Assembly: GCA_964444835.1 (NCBI GenBank)
Contig: CAYUIT010000009.1
Span: forward strand, 1-64,000
Source: CADEED01 sp964444835
GTDB taxonomy: Bacteria > Pseudomonadota > Gammaproteobacteria > Steroidobacterales > Steroidobacteraceae
Reading direction: 5' to 3'
Length of the DNA: 64,000 nt
In this document: positions 44,578 to 52,878 of the stretch, in pieces
Numbering within the stretch: position 1 is the stretch's first letter
How the letters are laid out: each line of letters begins with the position of its first letter
The notes under the pieces: model-generated
What the model was told of the DNA's origin: nothing
What the model saw: the letters and a program-made list of their open reading frames with translations, nothing else
Database searches by the model: none
Position numbers and translations under genes: made by a program

Positions 44578-44867
44578 TTTCCGCCCGCGGTGCCGCGTGC
44601 ACCGCCGCGACCGCGGCATGCGGTTGCCAGCCACCTCACCTCGAGCGCGACGTACGTCACACTTGAGTCCGAAATCCCTCAAAGGAATCCCGCGCCCGCC
44701 GATGCATCCCTCAACGGCGTGATTGCGGCGCAGAGCCTCAACGATGCCGATCCTGTGCTGGCGGCAGCGTGCGTGACACCTGCAATCGACCGACGGTACT
44801 CCTCTCTCGCGGGTACTCGTGCGTTGCCGCCGGCTCCCTCTTCATGAACGCGAGGACCTGTCTGGCG
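44578..44867. other. Intergenic stretch without a supported gene
   Basis: About 290 bases follow flgN. A small hairpin GGTGC-N5-GCACC at 44589-44603 sits just after the flgN stop but lacks a U-tail. No convincing coding frame or promoter was identified. If the next gene starts earlier (ATG 44844 or 44769) the gap is shorter. Confidence 0.5.
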
Positions 44868-45227
44868 ATGGACACGATGCGCTTGCGCGCAATTCAGCAC
44901 CCGAGCAACGGGGAAGAATTGCTCGAAAACTTCGTCCAACGCCAAGCGCGGCTCCCGCGCGACAGCCGCCGCTTGATCCGTCACCGCGAAATGACGCCGG
45001 CGCTTGCGAGCGTGGCGCTCAAAGCGGAGCACGGCGGCTATGTCTGGCGCGCGTTCACCGACGATCGTCTGACGTGGATGTTCGTCGCCGAGATCTCGCT
45101 CGAACGTTCGCGCGAACGCGGTCGTCCGGTGCTGACCGTCGTGCAGTACGACGAGCATGGACGCCTCGAGGAGCGTGCGGACTGGGTCCAACTCAGATCC
45201 GACACCTGGCAACGCTGCGATTTATGA
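44868..45227 (+). CDS. Conserved-looking protein of unknown function
   Basis: The ATG at 44868 gives 119 residues, with AGGAC about 11 bases upstream; upstream in-frame ATGs at 44844 and 44769 are possible. The sequence is polar and Arg-rich with a probable beta-strand core (EHGGYVWRAFTDDRLTWMF, LTVVQYDEHGRLEE). No signal peptide or membrane helix with this start. Coding is supported by codon-position bias and by ATGA coupling to the downstream lipoprotein gene. I do not recognise the family. Confidence 0.6.
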   Translation: MDTMRLRAIQHPSNGEELLENFVQRQARLPRDSRRLIRHREMTPALASVALKAEHGGYVWRAFTDDRLTWMFVAEISLERSRERGRPVLTVVQYDEHGRLEERADWVQLRSDTWQRCDL

Positions 45228-46075
45228 GACACCCGGCGATGACACGCAGCCTGTGGTTGGCCGCGCTGTCCACCTACTTACTAACGAGTTGCGGTGGTAC
45301 GGGCAGCGACCCAGTCAGTAGCAGCACGAGCGGTAACTCCAATCCGAATACCTCGAGCTCGCCCACCGTGGAAGAGCTTGCCCTCGCCACACGACTCTAC
45401 AAGGGCACCGAGCGCACGCCGTCAGGCTTTGCGGTCGAAGCGCGCCCTGCGAACGTCACGGGCATGATCGCCACGCGACATCTGAAGAATGTCGAAGTCG
45501 ATGCGGCTGCCGCGAACGCACCGGTGCATTTCGAAGTGTGTACGAACGATACGGCCGAGGCGATCGCCTGGTCGGAGCGCGTGGCTACCTGGAACGGCCA
45601 GTACTCGGACATGACCGAGCTGAACGGCAACGAGCGTTATCTCGAAGTCGTGCGGGTACCGCGTGCCGACGTCACGGCGCTGCTGCGCCATCGCTTCTAT
45701 CGCTGCGATTACCTCGATCGCTCGAGCGCCGATGTCCGCCAGGAGCAAGGCGCCGCGGGCACGTACTGGCAGCGCCCGCTCGACACCGCCGCACTGAAGT
45801 CACTCGCCGAGTATTTGTGGCAATTCACGCTCTATAACAACTCGGACTACGTCGTAGCGAATAGCACCGGAACACAAACGGGTAGCGAGATCCGCCACAC
45901 GATCCGGCTCGCGCAGTTGGTACGCGGCGCCAGCGGCGCTTGCGATACGGTGCGAATCAGCGATTGGACGCACACGGCAGATGCAACGTCGGGCGCGCTC
46001 ACGCGCACGATCACGCCGGTCAAGTCATACACGACGCGGGAAAACGCGAGCGGCGCCACGAGTTGCACGCCCTAA
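45224..46075 (+). CDS. Predicted lipoprotein of unknown function
   Basis: This 283-residue protein starts at an ATG overlapping the previous stop (ATGA); a second in-frame ATG lies 5 codons on. The signal peptide LWLAALSTYLLTSC ends in a lipobox (LTSC at about residue 26), followed by a Ser/Gly/Asn-rich linker. The mature domain has five further Cys residues, several positioned to form disulphides (EVCTND, YRCDYLD, GACDTV, TSCTP). It probably sits in the outer membrane facing the periplasm or surface. Family not recognised. It converges on the CsgG-like gene. Confidence 0.75.
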   Translation: MRHPAMTRSLWLAALSTYLLTSCGGTGSDPVSSSTSGNSNPNTSSSPTVEELALATRLYKGTERTPSGFAVEARPANVTGMIATRHLKNVEVDAAAANAPVHFEVCTNDTAEAIAWSERVATWNGQYSDMTELNGNERYLEVVRVPRADVTALLRHRFYRCDYLDRSSADVRQEQGAAGTYWQRPLDTAALKSLAEYLWQFTLYNNSDYVVANSTGTQTGSEIRHTIRLAQLVRGASGACDTVRISDWTHTADATSGALTRTITPVKSYTTRENASGATSCTP

Positions 46076-46100
46076 CGAGGGCGCGGCCGGCTACTGCCGG
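46069..46100. terminator. Tandem short hairpins at a convergent gene junction
   Basis: GCCCT-N4-AGGGC (46069-46082) and CCGGC-N4-GCCGG (46087-46100) flank the facing stops of the lipoprotein and CsgG-like genes. Both stop codons lie within the hairpins. No U-tract is present, so bidirectional termination is probable only from position and symmetry. Confidence 0.45.
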
Positions 46101-47122
46101 TTCACCAGCACCTTCTTGATCCAACCTGCGGCGCTAGCGCCTTGCACGTTGAGATAGCCGTTCTTCTCGGCACCAATGACGACGAGTTCCTCACCCTTAC
46201 CCACCGTGGCCACCGCATTGGCAGAGTCGTTAGGTGCCGCGAGCACTTTGACGTTCGCGATCTTAGGCGTGACGATGTCGCCTTCGTTAAACACGGCGCC
46301 CGCGAGAGTTTGCTTGCCGGCTTCCTCACGTAGCGTGCCCACATTGCGTTGCAGGCTCGGATCGCCGCGCACAACCTTCACGACATTGTTGTAGTTGTCG
46401 ATGAAGCTCGCAGCGATGATCTTGCCTTCGTTCGTGTTCACATAGCCGCCGACACCGCCCCATCCACCACCACGGCCAAGCACGGCCGCGAGCCCGAGAT
46501 CGGCTTTGCGCACACTGCCCTCGGCAGCGGCCACCTGCACGCTCGAACGGGCGTCGGCGAGCAACATGCTCGTTTGCGCTTCCTGGAACTTCAGGCCGCC
46601 TGCCAGAGCGCCGAGGAGCGGATTGCGGTTACCGATGAGCCCACCGATCAAGCCGCCGGCACCACCCGCGTTGTCTTCCGAGAACACGACCGACGGCGTG
46701 AGAATGAAGTCGGCCGTAACCATTTGGCCTTTGCCCATGTTTGAGCCTTGGCGCAGTTCGCCGGAGGCCGCCAGTTCGCGTTCCTGCATCGTGTTCTGCA
46801 TGGCGACGCCGCGCTCGACGACGATGAAGCAATTGGATTGCTGAATGATTAGGCGAATGAGCCCCGTCGGTGACTGCAGACCGTAGCTGTAAAGCGACTG
46901 CACCACGTAGTCTTGCGGCTCGACGACAGCAACGGCGCCCATTGGCTTGTCGCACTTTTCGATGCCACCCGCGTCGGTACTGCCCTCAGTGCCCGCGGCA
47001 CCTTGCACGGCACTACCACCTTTACCTTGCTTGACGCCCGTGACGCCTTGCGCAGCGACGAGACCGCTAACGACCCACGCAGCGACACCCGCGGCGGCGA
47101 TCCAAAACTTCCGATGACCCAT
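46091..47122 (-). CDS. CsgG/HfaB-like secreted protein with C-terminal SH3 domain
   Basis: This 343-residue protein has a signal peptide (about 1-25, WVVSGLVAAQG). A CsgG-like domain follows (about 55-265): FIVVERGVAMQNTMQERELA, then TADFILTPSVVFSEDNAGG and NEGKIIAASFIDNYNNVVKV. The C-terminal bacterial SH3 domain is at about 285-343 (NVKVLAAPNDSANAVATVGK, then WIKKVLVNRQ). CsgG-type proteins form outer-membrane channels or anchor surface fibres; no curlin or csgEF gene is near. There is no lipobox Cys at the signal cleavage site, unlike CsgG itself. Confidence 0.75.
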   Translation of the reverse strand: MGHRKFWIAAAGVAAWVVSGLVAAQGVTGVKQGKGGSAVQGAAGTEGSTDAGGIEKCDKPMGAVAVVEPQDYVVQSLYSYGLQSPTGLIRLIIQQSNCFIVVERGVAMQNTMQERELAASGELRQGSNMGKGQMVTADFILTPSVVFSEDNAGGAGGLIGGLIGNRNPLLGALAGGLKFQEAQTSMLLADARSSVQVAAAEGSVRKADLGLAAVLGRGGGWGGVGGYVNTNEGKIIAASFIDNYNNVVKVVRGDPSLQRNVGTLREEAGKQTLAGAVFNEGDIVTPKIANVKVLAAPNDSANAVATVGKGEELVVIGAEKNGYLNVQGASAAGWIKKVLVNRQ

Positions 47123-47170
47123 GGCATGACTCCATTCGGCTTGCGCTGGCCCCGAGCGCCGCAGTGTATC

Positions 47171-47794
47171 TCACCTGTTGCTAGCCGACGGCCGCAGCGC
47201 ATCGGCTGCCACGCGTCGCACAGCGTTCTGAATACGATCGTTCAGCTGCGGTTCAGATCCAGACGCTGCAGCGACCAACAGCCGCCGCCAGTAATCGATG
47301 TGACCCGCCCAGCGTGCCGAAAGTTCGTGCCCGCGCGCATCGGCGATCGCGTCGAGCCGCGCCAAAGAGCACTCGGCCAGTGCGGCGACGGCCGTACCGT
47401 CGCAGCCCAATATCAACCGGGCGAGCCGCGGCTGCGCGCGCGCCACATGCCAGCCGTAGGCCAGCAAACGACGCATCAGCACCCGGCCTGCCTCGGGCGC
47501 AAAGCATGCTGGGTCGAGAGTGCCCGCGGCGTCGCGAACACCCGCAGGCTGCGCGACCCACCACGCCGAAGCAGCGCGTAAGCCGCCATCGAGCCACGTG
47601 AACGGCGCCGCCGCCAGCCGCTCAAGCGCGGCGCTATCGAGCGCGAGCCATTCTGCCTTGAGCGCCGTGATCAGCGGCGGCATGACGCGCGCCGGCTGCC
47701 CTTCGGCCGCCAATGTGCGCAGGGCTAACAGACAATCGTGATTGAGTTCGACGAGCGGAGCGCGCTCGGTAACGAGCGCTCGTTGGACCGACAT
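47171..47794 (-). CDS. Unknown Ala/Leu-rich helical protein divergent from flhC-like gene
   Basis: This 207-residue protein is predicted to be all-helical and rich in Ala, Leu and Arg, with Trp-containing motifs (PFTWLDGGLRAASAWWVAQ, HIDYWRRLLVAA). No signal peptide or obvious catalytic motif. It is divergent from the FlhC-like gene with a gap of about 105 bases, and upstream of the CsgG-like gene on the same strand. I do not recognise the family; a motility or surface regulatory link is only suggested by context. Confidence 0.65.
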   Translation of the reverse strand: MSVQRALVTERAPLVELNHDCLLALRTLAAEGQPARVMPPLITALKAEWLALDSAALERLAAAPFTWLDGGLRAASAWWVAQPAGVRDAAGTLDPACFAPEAGRVLMRRLLAYGWHVARAQPRLARLILGCDGTAVAALAECSLARLDAIADARGHELSARWAGHIDYWRRLLVAAASGSEPQLNDRIQNAVRRVAADALRPSASNR

Positions 47795-47838
47795 GGCATT
47801 ACTCCCTGAATTCGGTCGTTATCGTGGCGCAATCTCGC

Positions 47839-47867
47839 TTGCACAGCCTACCGGTATTTGGGATATT
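47839..47867 (+). promoter_or_regulatory. Putative sigma-70 promoter of flhC-like gene
   Basis: TTGCAC (47839-47844), a 17-base spacer and GATATT (47862-47867) resemble a housekeeping promoter at 4 of 6 positions each. The -10 lies inside the palindrome at 47857-47876. Confidence 0.45.
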
Positions 47868-47876
47868 TTTCCCAAA
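47857..47876. promoter_or_regulatory. Palindrome TTTGGGA-N6-TCCCAAA upstream of flhC-like gene
   Basis: A perfect 7-bp inverted repeat with a 6-base A/T-rich centre lies 23 bases before the flhC-like ATG. It overlaps the putative -10, so it could be an operator (possible autoregulation) or a leader hairpin. It is unusually A/T-rich for this DNA. Confidence 0.5.
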
Positions 47877-47899
47877 AAACGAAACCGACAGGGGAACCC

Positions 47900-48526
47900 A
47901 TGCGTATTTCAGACGACCGCTACATGCGCGACCGCTCGCGGATCGAACTCGCGTTACGCTTCATTCATTTTGAAGCACGCACGCGCACGATCCGCGTCTG
48001 GACCGGCCTCACCGACGACCGGATTCGCAAGCTGTACCGCACTTACGTGCAAGAGACCGGTCCGACGTGCGTTGCGCGCCATCGCGGTAAATCGCCGAGT
48101 CAGGCGAGCTTTTTCACGCGCTCAGCGAGCATGCGGCGCGAAACGGCCGTGCTCTCAAGCATCCTCGCCCTGTACGGAGTCGTGCCGGCGCCGTCCCAAA
48201 AGCGAGAGGGTGGCGCTGAGTTCGCCTCCGTGGCACGCGGTTCCGTGCTGTGCGAAGCCTTTGAAACCTATCGCGCGCTCGTCGCCTCGCCTGCAATCAC
48301 TTTCGAGCACGCCGTGCACTTGGTACACGCGCTGGTCAAAGGCGACGAACTCCGTTTGCACGCGTGCAACAGTTGCTCGGCGCTATTGGTGGCAGATCGC
48401 GTCACGCTGCGCGCGCCCACGTGCACAGATTGCGCAGCCCATGCCCACGCGCGGCCGGCACACGCCTGTCGCACGATCCGCGTAGAATGCGGGCCCGGCA
48501 AGGCCCATGACAGCAGCGACCCGTAA
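47900..48526 (+). CDS. Solitary FlhC-family transcriptional regulator
   Basis: The ATG at 47900 follows AGGGGA and gives 208 residues. The N-terminal helical part resembles FlhC (RIELALRFIHFEARTRTIRV, DDRIRKLYRTYVQETG). Four cysteines near the end, at 156, 159, 175 and 178, form CxxC-N15-CxxC, matching the zinc site of E. coli FlhC. FlhC normally acts as FlhD4C2; no flhD-like gene is seen. In this FleQ-type genome it cannot be the classical master regulator alone; it may control other genes or adjust motility. It overlaps nudC by 20 bases. Confidence 0.8.
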   Translation: MRISDDRYMRDRSRIELALRFIHFEARTRTIRVWTGLTDDRIRKLYRTYVQETGPTCVARHRGKSPSQASFFTRSASMRRETAVLSSILALYGVVPAPSQKREGGAEFASVARGSVLCEAFETYRALVASPAITFEHAVHLVHALVKGDELRLHACNSCSALLVADRVTLRAPTCTDCAAHAHARPAHACRTIRVECGPGKAHDSSDP

Positions 48527-49463
48527 CACTTTCTCTGGCCCATACCTCGACCGCCGCGCCGAGGTGCGTGATGCTGCCGATTGGCATCTTGAAGCGCGTG
48601 CCGACAGCAACACCTTGTTCGTCGTCGGCAGTGGGCTTGCGCATCTCATTATCTCGGAGCCCGAGCCCGAGATCGCGTTCTTGCGCGCCGATCACGCGTT
48701 GATCGCCGAGGCAAGCCACGACGCGCTGACATTGCTCGGCTGGTTTCGCGGCACGCGTTGTGTGCTCGTCGATGTGCCGCCCGAGCGCGTCGACGAGCGG
48801 CGCGACTTGTTGCCGCGCACTGCAGCGCTCGCCGAGCTGCGACCGTTGGCAGCCACGCTGCCGAGCGATTCCGCCGGGTTGTTAGCCTACGCGCGTGCCC
48901 TCGCCTACTGGCGCATGCGCCATCGCTTTTGCGGCGTATGCGGCTCACCTACGCAGCCGACACGCGCAGGCCACGTGCTGCGCTGCTCCGCGCCCGCGTG
49001 TGGCAACGATTTCTTCCCGCGCATCGATCCGGCGATCATTGTCCTGGTGACGGACGCCTCAGGCGAGCACGCATTACTCGGCCGTCAAGCCACTTGGCCG
49101 CCCGGCCGCTTCTCGACGATCGCCGGTTTCGTCGAGCCGGGTGAGAGCTTGGAAGATGCGGTCGTCCGCGAGGTGTATGAAGAAACCGGCGTACGCGTCG
49201 CGAGTGTCAGTTATCAGTCGTCACAACCGTGGCCCTTCCCGTCATCGCTGATGCTGGGTTTTCAAGCCGTGGCCGCGACGAGCGAGATCACGCAGGTGGA
49301 CGGCGAGCTTGAAGAGGCGCGCTGGTTCAGCCGGGCCGACATTGCGGCCGGCACACCGACACTACCGCCGCCCGCGTCGATCTCCTTCCGCTTGATCGAA
49401 GCTTGGTTTGATCCCGGCGCCACCGTTCCGCTCGCGGCGCTCAACAATCGGGCGCGTTGGTAG
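48507..49463 (+). CDS. nudC: NADH pyrophosphatase / RNA-deNADding enzyme NudC
   Basis: This 318-residue Nudix hydrolase has a zinc ribbon with Cys 142, 145, 160 and 165 (FCGVCGSP, LRCSAPACGNDFFPR), a Nudix box (GFVEPGESLEDAVVREVYEE) and the NudC specificity motif SQPWPFPSSLM. It cleaves NAD(H) and removes NAD caps from RNA. It overlaps the flhC-like gene, so they may share a transcript. Confidence 0.95.
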   Translation: MTAATRNTFSGPYLDRRAEVRDAADWHLEARADSNTLFVVGSGLAHLIISEPEPEIAFLRADHALIAEASHDALTLLGWFRGTRCVLVDVPPERVDERRDLLPRTAALAELRPLAATLPSDSAGLLAYARALAYWRMRHRFCGVCGSPTQPTRAGHVLRCSAPACGNDFFPRIDPAIIVLVTDASGEHALLGRQATWPPGRFSTIAGFVEPGESLEDAVVREVYEETGVRVASVSYQSSQPWPFPSSLMLGFQAVAATSEITQVDGELEEARWFSRADIAAGTPTLPPPASISFRLIEAWFDPGATVPLAALNNRARW

Positions 49464-49506
49464 CGCAGCGGTTGACACGGGGTCTGCGGCCCCCATTATT
49501 GGCGCT

Positions 49507-50109
49507 ATGACCACCGACATTTCGCAATGGCAGGTGCTGCTCTCGGTCGCGCTCGGCATCGGGCTTGCGGCAGCAGTGGGCTTCCGCGTGTTTCTCCCGC
49601 TGCTCGTGACGAGCATCGCCGCGCATTTTGGCCACCTGCCACTGAGCGACAGCTTCGCCTGGCTCGGTACACTGCCCGCGGTCGTGATGCTCGGGGTCGC
49701 GGCCACAGCAGAAGTACTCGCTTACTACATCCCGGGCGTCGACAACCTGCTCGACACGCTCGCCACACCTGCGGCGATGGTCGCGGGCACGGTGGTGGCC
49801 GCAGCCGTCATGACGGACCTGCCGCCGATCGTGAAGTGGACCACGGCCATCATTGCTGGCGGCGGCGCGGCAAGCCTCACGCAGGGCGCCACTGCCTTGC
49901 TGCGCGCGAAGTCCACTGCAATGACTGGCGGCCTCGGCAACTCGGTCGTGGCGACCGGCGAATTGGGCGGCGCGCTCGGCATTTCTCTGCTCGCGTTGTT
50001 TGCGCCGATCGTGGCGCTGTTATTCGTCATTGTGTTTTGCTGGATCGTCGTGAAGCTCGTGCGGCGCTTGTTCGCGCGCAAACGCACCGACGCCCCGATC
50101 GCAAGCTGA
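49507..50109 (+). CDS. DUF4126 membrane protein
   Basis: The ATG at 49507 gives 200 residues with four or five hydrophobic helices, including LLSVALGIGLAAAVGFRVFL near the start and SLLALFAPIVALLFVIVFCW near the end, and a basic C-tail. The repeated Gly-rich segments (GFRVFLPLL, AIIAGGGAASLTQGATAL) match DUF4126. Function is unknown in this family. It lies 43 bases after nudC. Confidence 0.78.
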   Translation: MTTDISQWQVLLSVALGIGLAAAVGFRVFLPLLVTSIAAHFGHLPLSDSFAWLGTLPAVVMLGVAATAEVLAYYIPGVDNLLDTLATPAAMVAGTVVAAAVMTDLPPIVKWTTAIIAGGGAASLTQGATALLRAKSTAMTGGLGNSVVATGELGGALGISLLALFAPIVALLFVIVFCWIVVKLVRRLFARKRTDAPIAS

Positions 50110-50136
50110 GTCGCCCGCGGCGCACGAGTTTCCGGT

Positions 50137-50895
50137 ATGTGCTTGCTCGTCATCGCTTGGCGTGTCCATCCGCGCTACCGGTTGTTACTCGCGGCGAATC
50201 GCGACGAATTCCACGATCGCCCGGCCCTGCCGCTCGCGCGCTGGGACGCCCCGCCCGACACGTACGGCGGCCGCGATGTGCAGGCTGGTGGCACCTGGCT
50301 CGCCGTCGATCGCGCACATCGGCTCGGGGTCGTTACTAACTACCGAGAACTCGCACGGCAACGGCGCAGCGCACCGTCTCGCGGCCATCTGATCCCTGCT
50401 TATTTCAGCGCCGCAGCCACGCCCGCTGCGTATCTCGAATCGATCGAGCTCGACGCCGCGGGTTACGCAGGCTTCAACTTGTTGTTAGCCGATCGCGATT
50501 CGCTATGGTACGCCAGCAACCGCGCCGACCGCTTTGCCCGCGAACTCGAGCCTGGCATCTACGGTCTTTCGAACCACGCGCTCGACACGCCTTGGCCAAA
50601 GCTCGTCAAGGTACGTGAGCGCTTCGCGACTCTGCTCGCCTCGGAGGCCGTCGATACCGAGGCACTGCTCGCGTTGCTCGCCGATCGTGAGCCCGCCACG
50701 GACCACGCTCCGCCCACGACGGGCTTGAGCCCGGAATGGGAGCGTGCGCTGTCGTCGCCGTTCGTCAACTTCCAGAACTACGGAACGCGTTGCTCGACCA
50801 TCGTCGCCGTCACGCATGCGGGCGAAGCGCGGGTGCACGAGCGGCGATTCGATCGGATAGGACAAGCGATCGGGGACACCGGGTTCGAGTTATGA
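50137..50895 (+). CDS. TANGO2/NRDE-family protein
   Basis: This 252-residue protein starts MCLLVIAWRVHPRYRLLLAA and contains the name-giving NRDEFHDRP motif at about residues 21-29, with GGTWLAVD and LGVVTNYRE following. The N-terminal Cys could become exposed after Met removal, as in Ntn-type proteins. Bacterial members have no settled function. Length is typical. Confidence 0.88.
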   Translation: MCLLVIAWRVHPRYRLLLAANRDEFHDRPALPLARWDAPPDTYGGRDVQAGGTWLAVDRAHRLGVVTNYRELARQRRSAPSRGHLIPAYFSAAATPAAYLESIELDAAGYAGFNLLLADRDSLWYASNRADRFARELEPGIYGLSNHALDTPWPKLVKVRERFATLLASEAVDTEALLALLADREPATDHAPPTTGLSPEWERALSSPFVNFQNYGTRCSTIVAVTHAGEARVHERRFDRIGQAIGDTGFEL

Positions 50896-50989
50896 CACGC
50901 CAGCGGCCGCCACTAGGCTGAAGGAACCTGGGCGATACCGCGCGACTCTTACTACAATTCCAAGCTTTCGCCGGTGTTCTTGAGTACCC

Positions 50990-52861
50990 ATGCCGAGGCG
51001 TATGCCCAGCCGCCGCTTTTCGCTCGTTCGCGCCTGCTTCGTGCTGGCTGCGAGCTGCGCCTGTGCAGCGGCGTGGGCCGATGTCGCCGTGACGGTACGT
51101 GGGGTACCCGATGCGATCCGGGACAACGTGCTCGTGTTCTTGTCGCTCGAGCGTTACAAGAAGTCCGACGACCTGTCCGCCGAGACGATCGAGCGCTTGC
51201 AGAATCGGATCGATCGCGAAGTGCGCGCCGCCTTGAAGCCCTTCGGCTATTACGAGCCCACCGTGAAATCGACGGTCACGCGCGGACCTTCGTCGTCGGA
51301 GCGCGACTGGCGTGTCACGATCGACGTGGAACCGGGCACGCCGATCGTCGTCAACACGGTCGACGTCAAGATCACCGGCCCGGGCGGCGTCGACGAGAAG
51401 CTGACGCGCATCGTGGCCGCGGCGCCCATCAAGCCGGGCGATCAGCTCAACCATGCCGCCTACGAGCAACTCAAAGGCAGCCTGCAGCGCGCTGCGGCGA
51501 CCTACGGCTACTTCGACGCACGCTTGGTTCGGAATGAATTGTTAGTCGATCCGCCGACGCACACCGCGAGCGTCGCACTCGAGCTCGACACTGGCGTTCG
51601 CTATCGGTTCGGTGCAACAACCATCGAGCAGGATGTCATCGACGAGACGCTCGTGCGCCGCTACATGCGTTATGCGCAAGACGATTTGTTCGACGCCACG
51701 GAGCTGCTGCGCACCCAGTTCGCGCTCGACGACAGCCAGTACTTCTCCACCGTCGAAGTGCTGCCTGAGGAGCGCGATCGCAACGAGCACATCGTGCCCG
51801 TGTCCATTCGTGCGCAAGCGAACCGGCGGAATCGCTATTCGTATGGTGTCGGCTATGGCACCGACACCGAGGCGCGCGGCACGCTCACATGGGACAACCG
51901 GCGCGTCAACCGGAGCGGCCATCGCTTTCGCGCCGAACTGAAGGCCGCAGCGGAGTCGCAATCGCTGCAAACACGCTATCTGATCCCGATCGGCGATCCA
52001 GCGGTGGAGAAGCTGTCGTTCGAGTTGAACGCCGGGCGCGAAGAACTCGCCGACCTCACGACACGCAGCTTCGACTTCCGGCCGAGCGTCACGCATGTGC
52101 GCGGTCGCAATCAGCTATGGCAGCGCGAACTGTTCGCGCTCGTCACGCGCACCACGACCGACAGTACCACCACCCAAGTGACGGACACGCTGCTGATTCC
52201 CGGCATTAGCTTTGCCGCAGTCCCTCGCGGCTATCTGGGCGAGTCGCTGCTGGGACGCGAGTTGTTTGTGGAGTTACGCGGCTCGCACAGCGCGCTCGGC
52301 TCCGACTCCGACTTCCTGCAGTTGCGAGCTCAATCGGAGCGCGTATTCGAGCTGGGCGCAAACTGGCACGTGTTGGTGCGCGGCGAACTTGGCGCGACGC
52401 TGGTCGCGCGGTTCAGCCAATTACCCGGCTCGCAGCGGTTCTTTGCGGGCGGCGATCGTAGCGTGCGCGGCTTCGGCTTCAATGAGCTATCGCCGGTCAC
52501 ACCCGTGCTCGATCCCGTGACAGGGCAACAAATCTGCGATCCGATTCCGCCGGAAGACCAGGTGCCCGGCGGCCCCACCTGCACACCTCGCACCGAGAAG
52601 TTAGGCGGTAAGCATTTGCTGGTCGGGTCTGTCGAGTTGATCCGCGATCTCCCGCGCAACTTCGCCGTCGCCGCCTTCTACGATATCGGCAACGCGTTCG
52701 AGGACTTCGGCGATCCGCTGGAGCAATCCGTCGGCATCGGCCTGCGTTTCCGCTTGCCTGTCGTCACGGTCGGTATCGATATCGCGCAAGCGATCACGTC
52801 GCCGCCGGGTGGCGATCGGCCCGGCCCGCGCTTCCATCTCAACTTCTCACCGAAACTGTAG
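50990..52861 (+). CDS. tamA: Translocation and assembly module outer-membrane protein TamA
   Basis: This 623-residue protein has a signal peptide ending near AAAWADV, about three POTRA domains (about 32-270; LKPFGYYEPTVKSTV, QLKGSLQRAAATYGYFDARL) and a C-terminal Omp85 barrel with the lid-lock region FFAGGDRSVRGFGFNEL. It inserts outer-membrane proteins together with TamB. An in-frame ATG at 51002 has a better ribosome site (GAGG) and may be the true start. Confidence 0.94.
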   Translation: MPRRMPSRRFSLVRACFVLAASCACAAAWADVAVTVRGVPDAIRDNVLVFLSLERYKKSDDLSAETIERLQNRIDREVRAALKPFGYYEPTVKSTVTRGPSSSERDWRVTIDVEPGTPIVVNTVDVKITGPGGVDEKLTRIVAAAPIKPGDQLNHAAYEQLKGSLQRAAATYGYFDARLVRNELLVDPPTHTASVALELDTGVRYRFGATTIEQDVIDETLVRRYMRYAQDDLFDATELLRTQFALDDSQYFSTVEVLPEERDRNEHIVPVSIRAQANRRNRYSYGVGYGTDTEARGTLTWDNRRVNRSGHRFRAELKAAAESQSLQTRYLIPIGDPAVEKLSFELNAGREELADLTTRSFDFRPSVTHVRGRNQLWQRELFALVTRTTTDSTTTQVTDTLLIPGISFAAVPRGYLGESLLGRELFVELRGSHSALGSDSDFLQLRAQSERVFELGANWHVLVRGELGATLVARFSQLPGSQRFFAGGDRSVRGFGFNELSPVTPVLDPVTGQQICDPIPPEDQVPGGPTCTPRTEKLGGKHLLVGSVELIRDLPRNFAVAAFYDIGNAFEDFGDPLEQSVGIGLRFRLPVVTVGIDIAQAITSPPGGDRPGPRFHLNFSPKL

Positions 52862-52878
52862 CAGGGCACATACCGTTC

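Noticed and set aside
44584..44616. GC-rich inverted repeats just after flgN as a terminator
   Set aside because: The stems are short or have long loops and there is no U-run; similar pairings are frequent in such GC-rich sequence.
44590..44847. Small plus-strand frame between flgN and the next gene
   Set aside because: No ribosome site, no recognisable protein features, and it ends shortly before a better supported frame.
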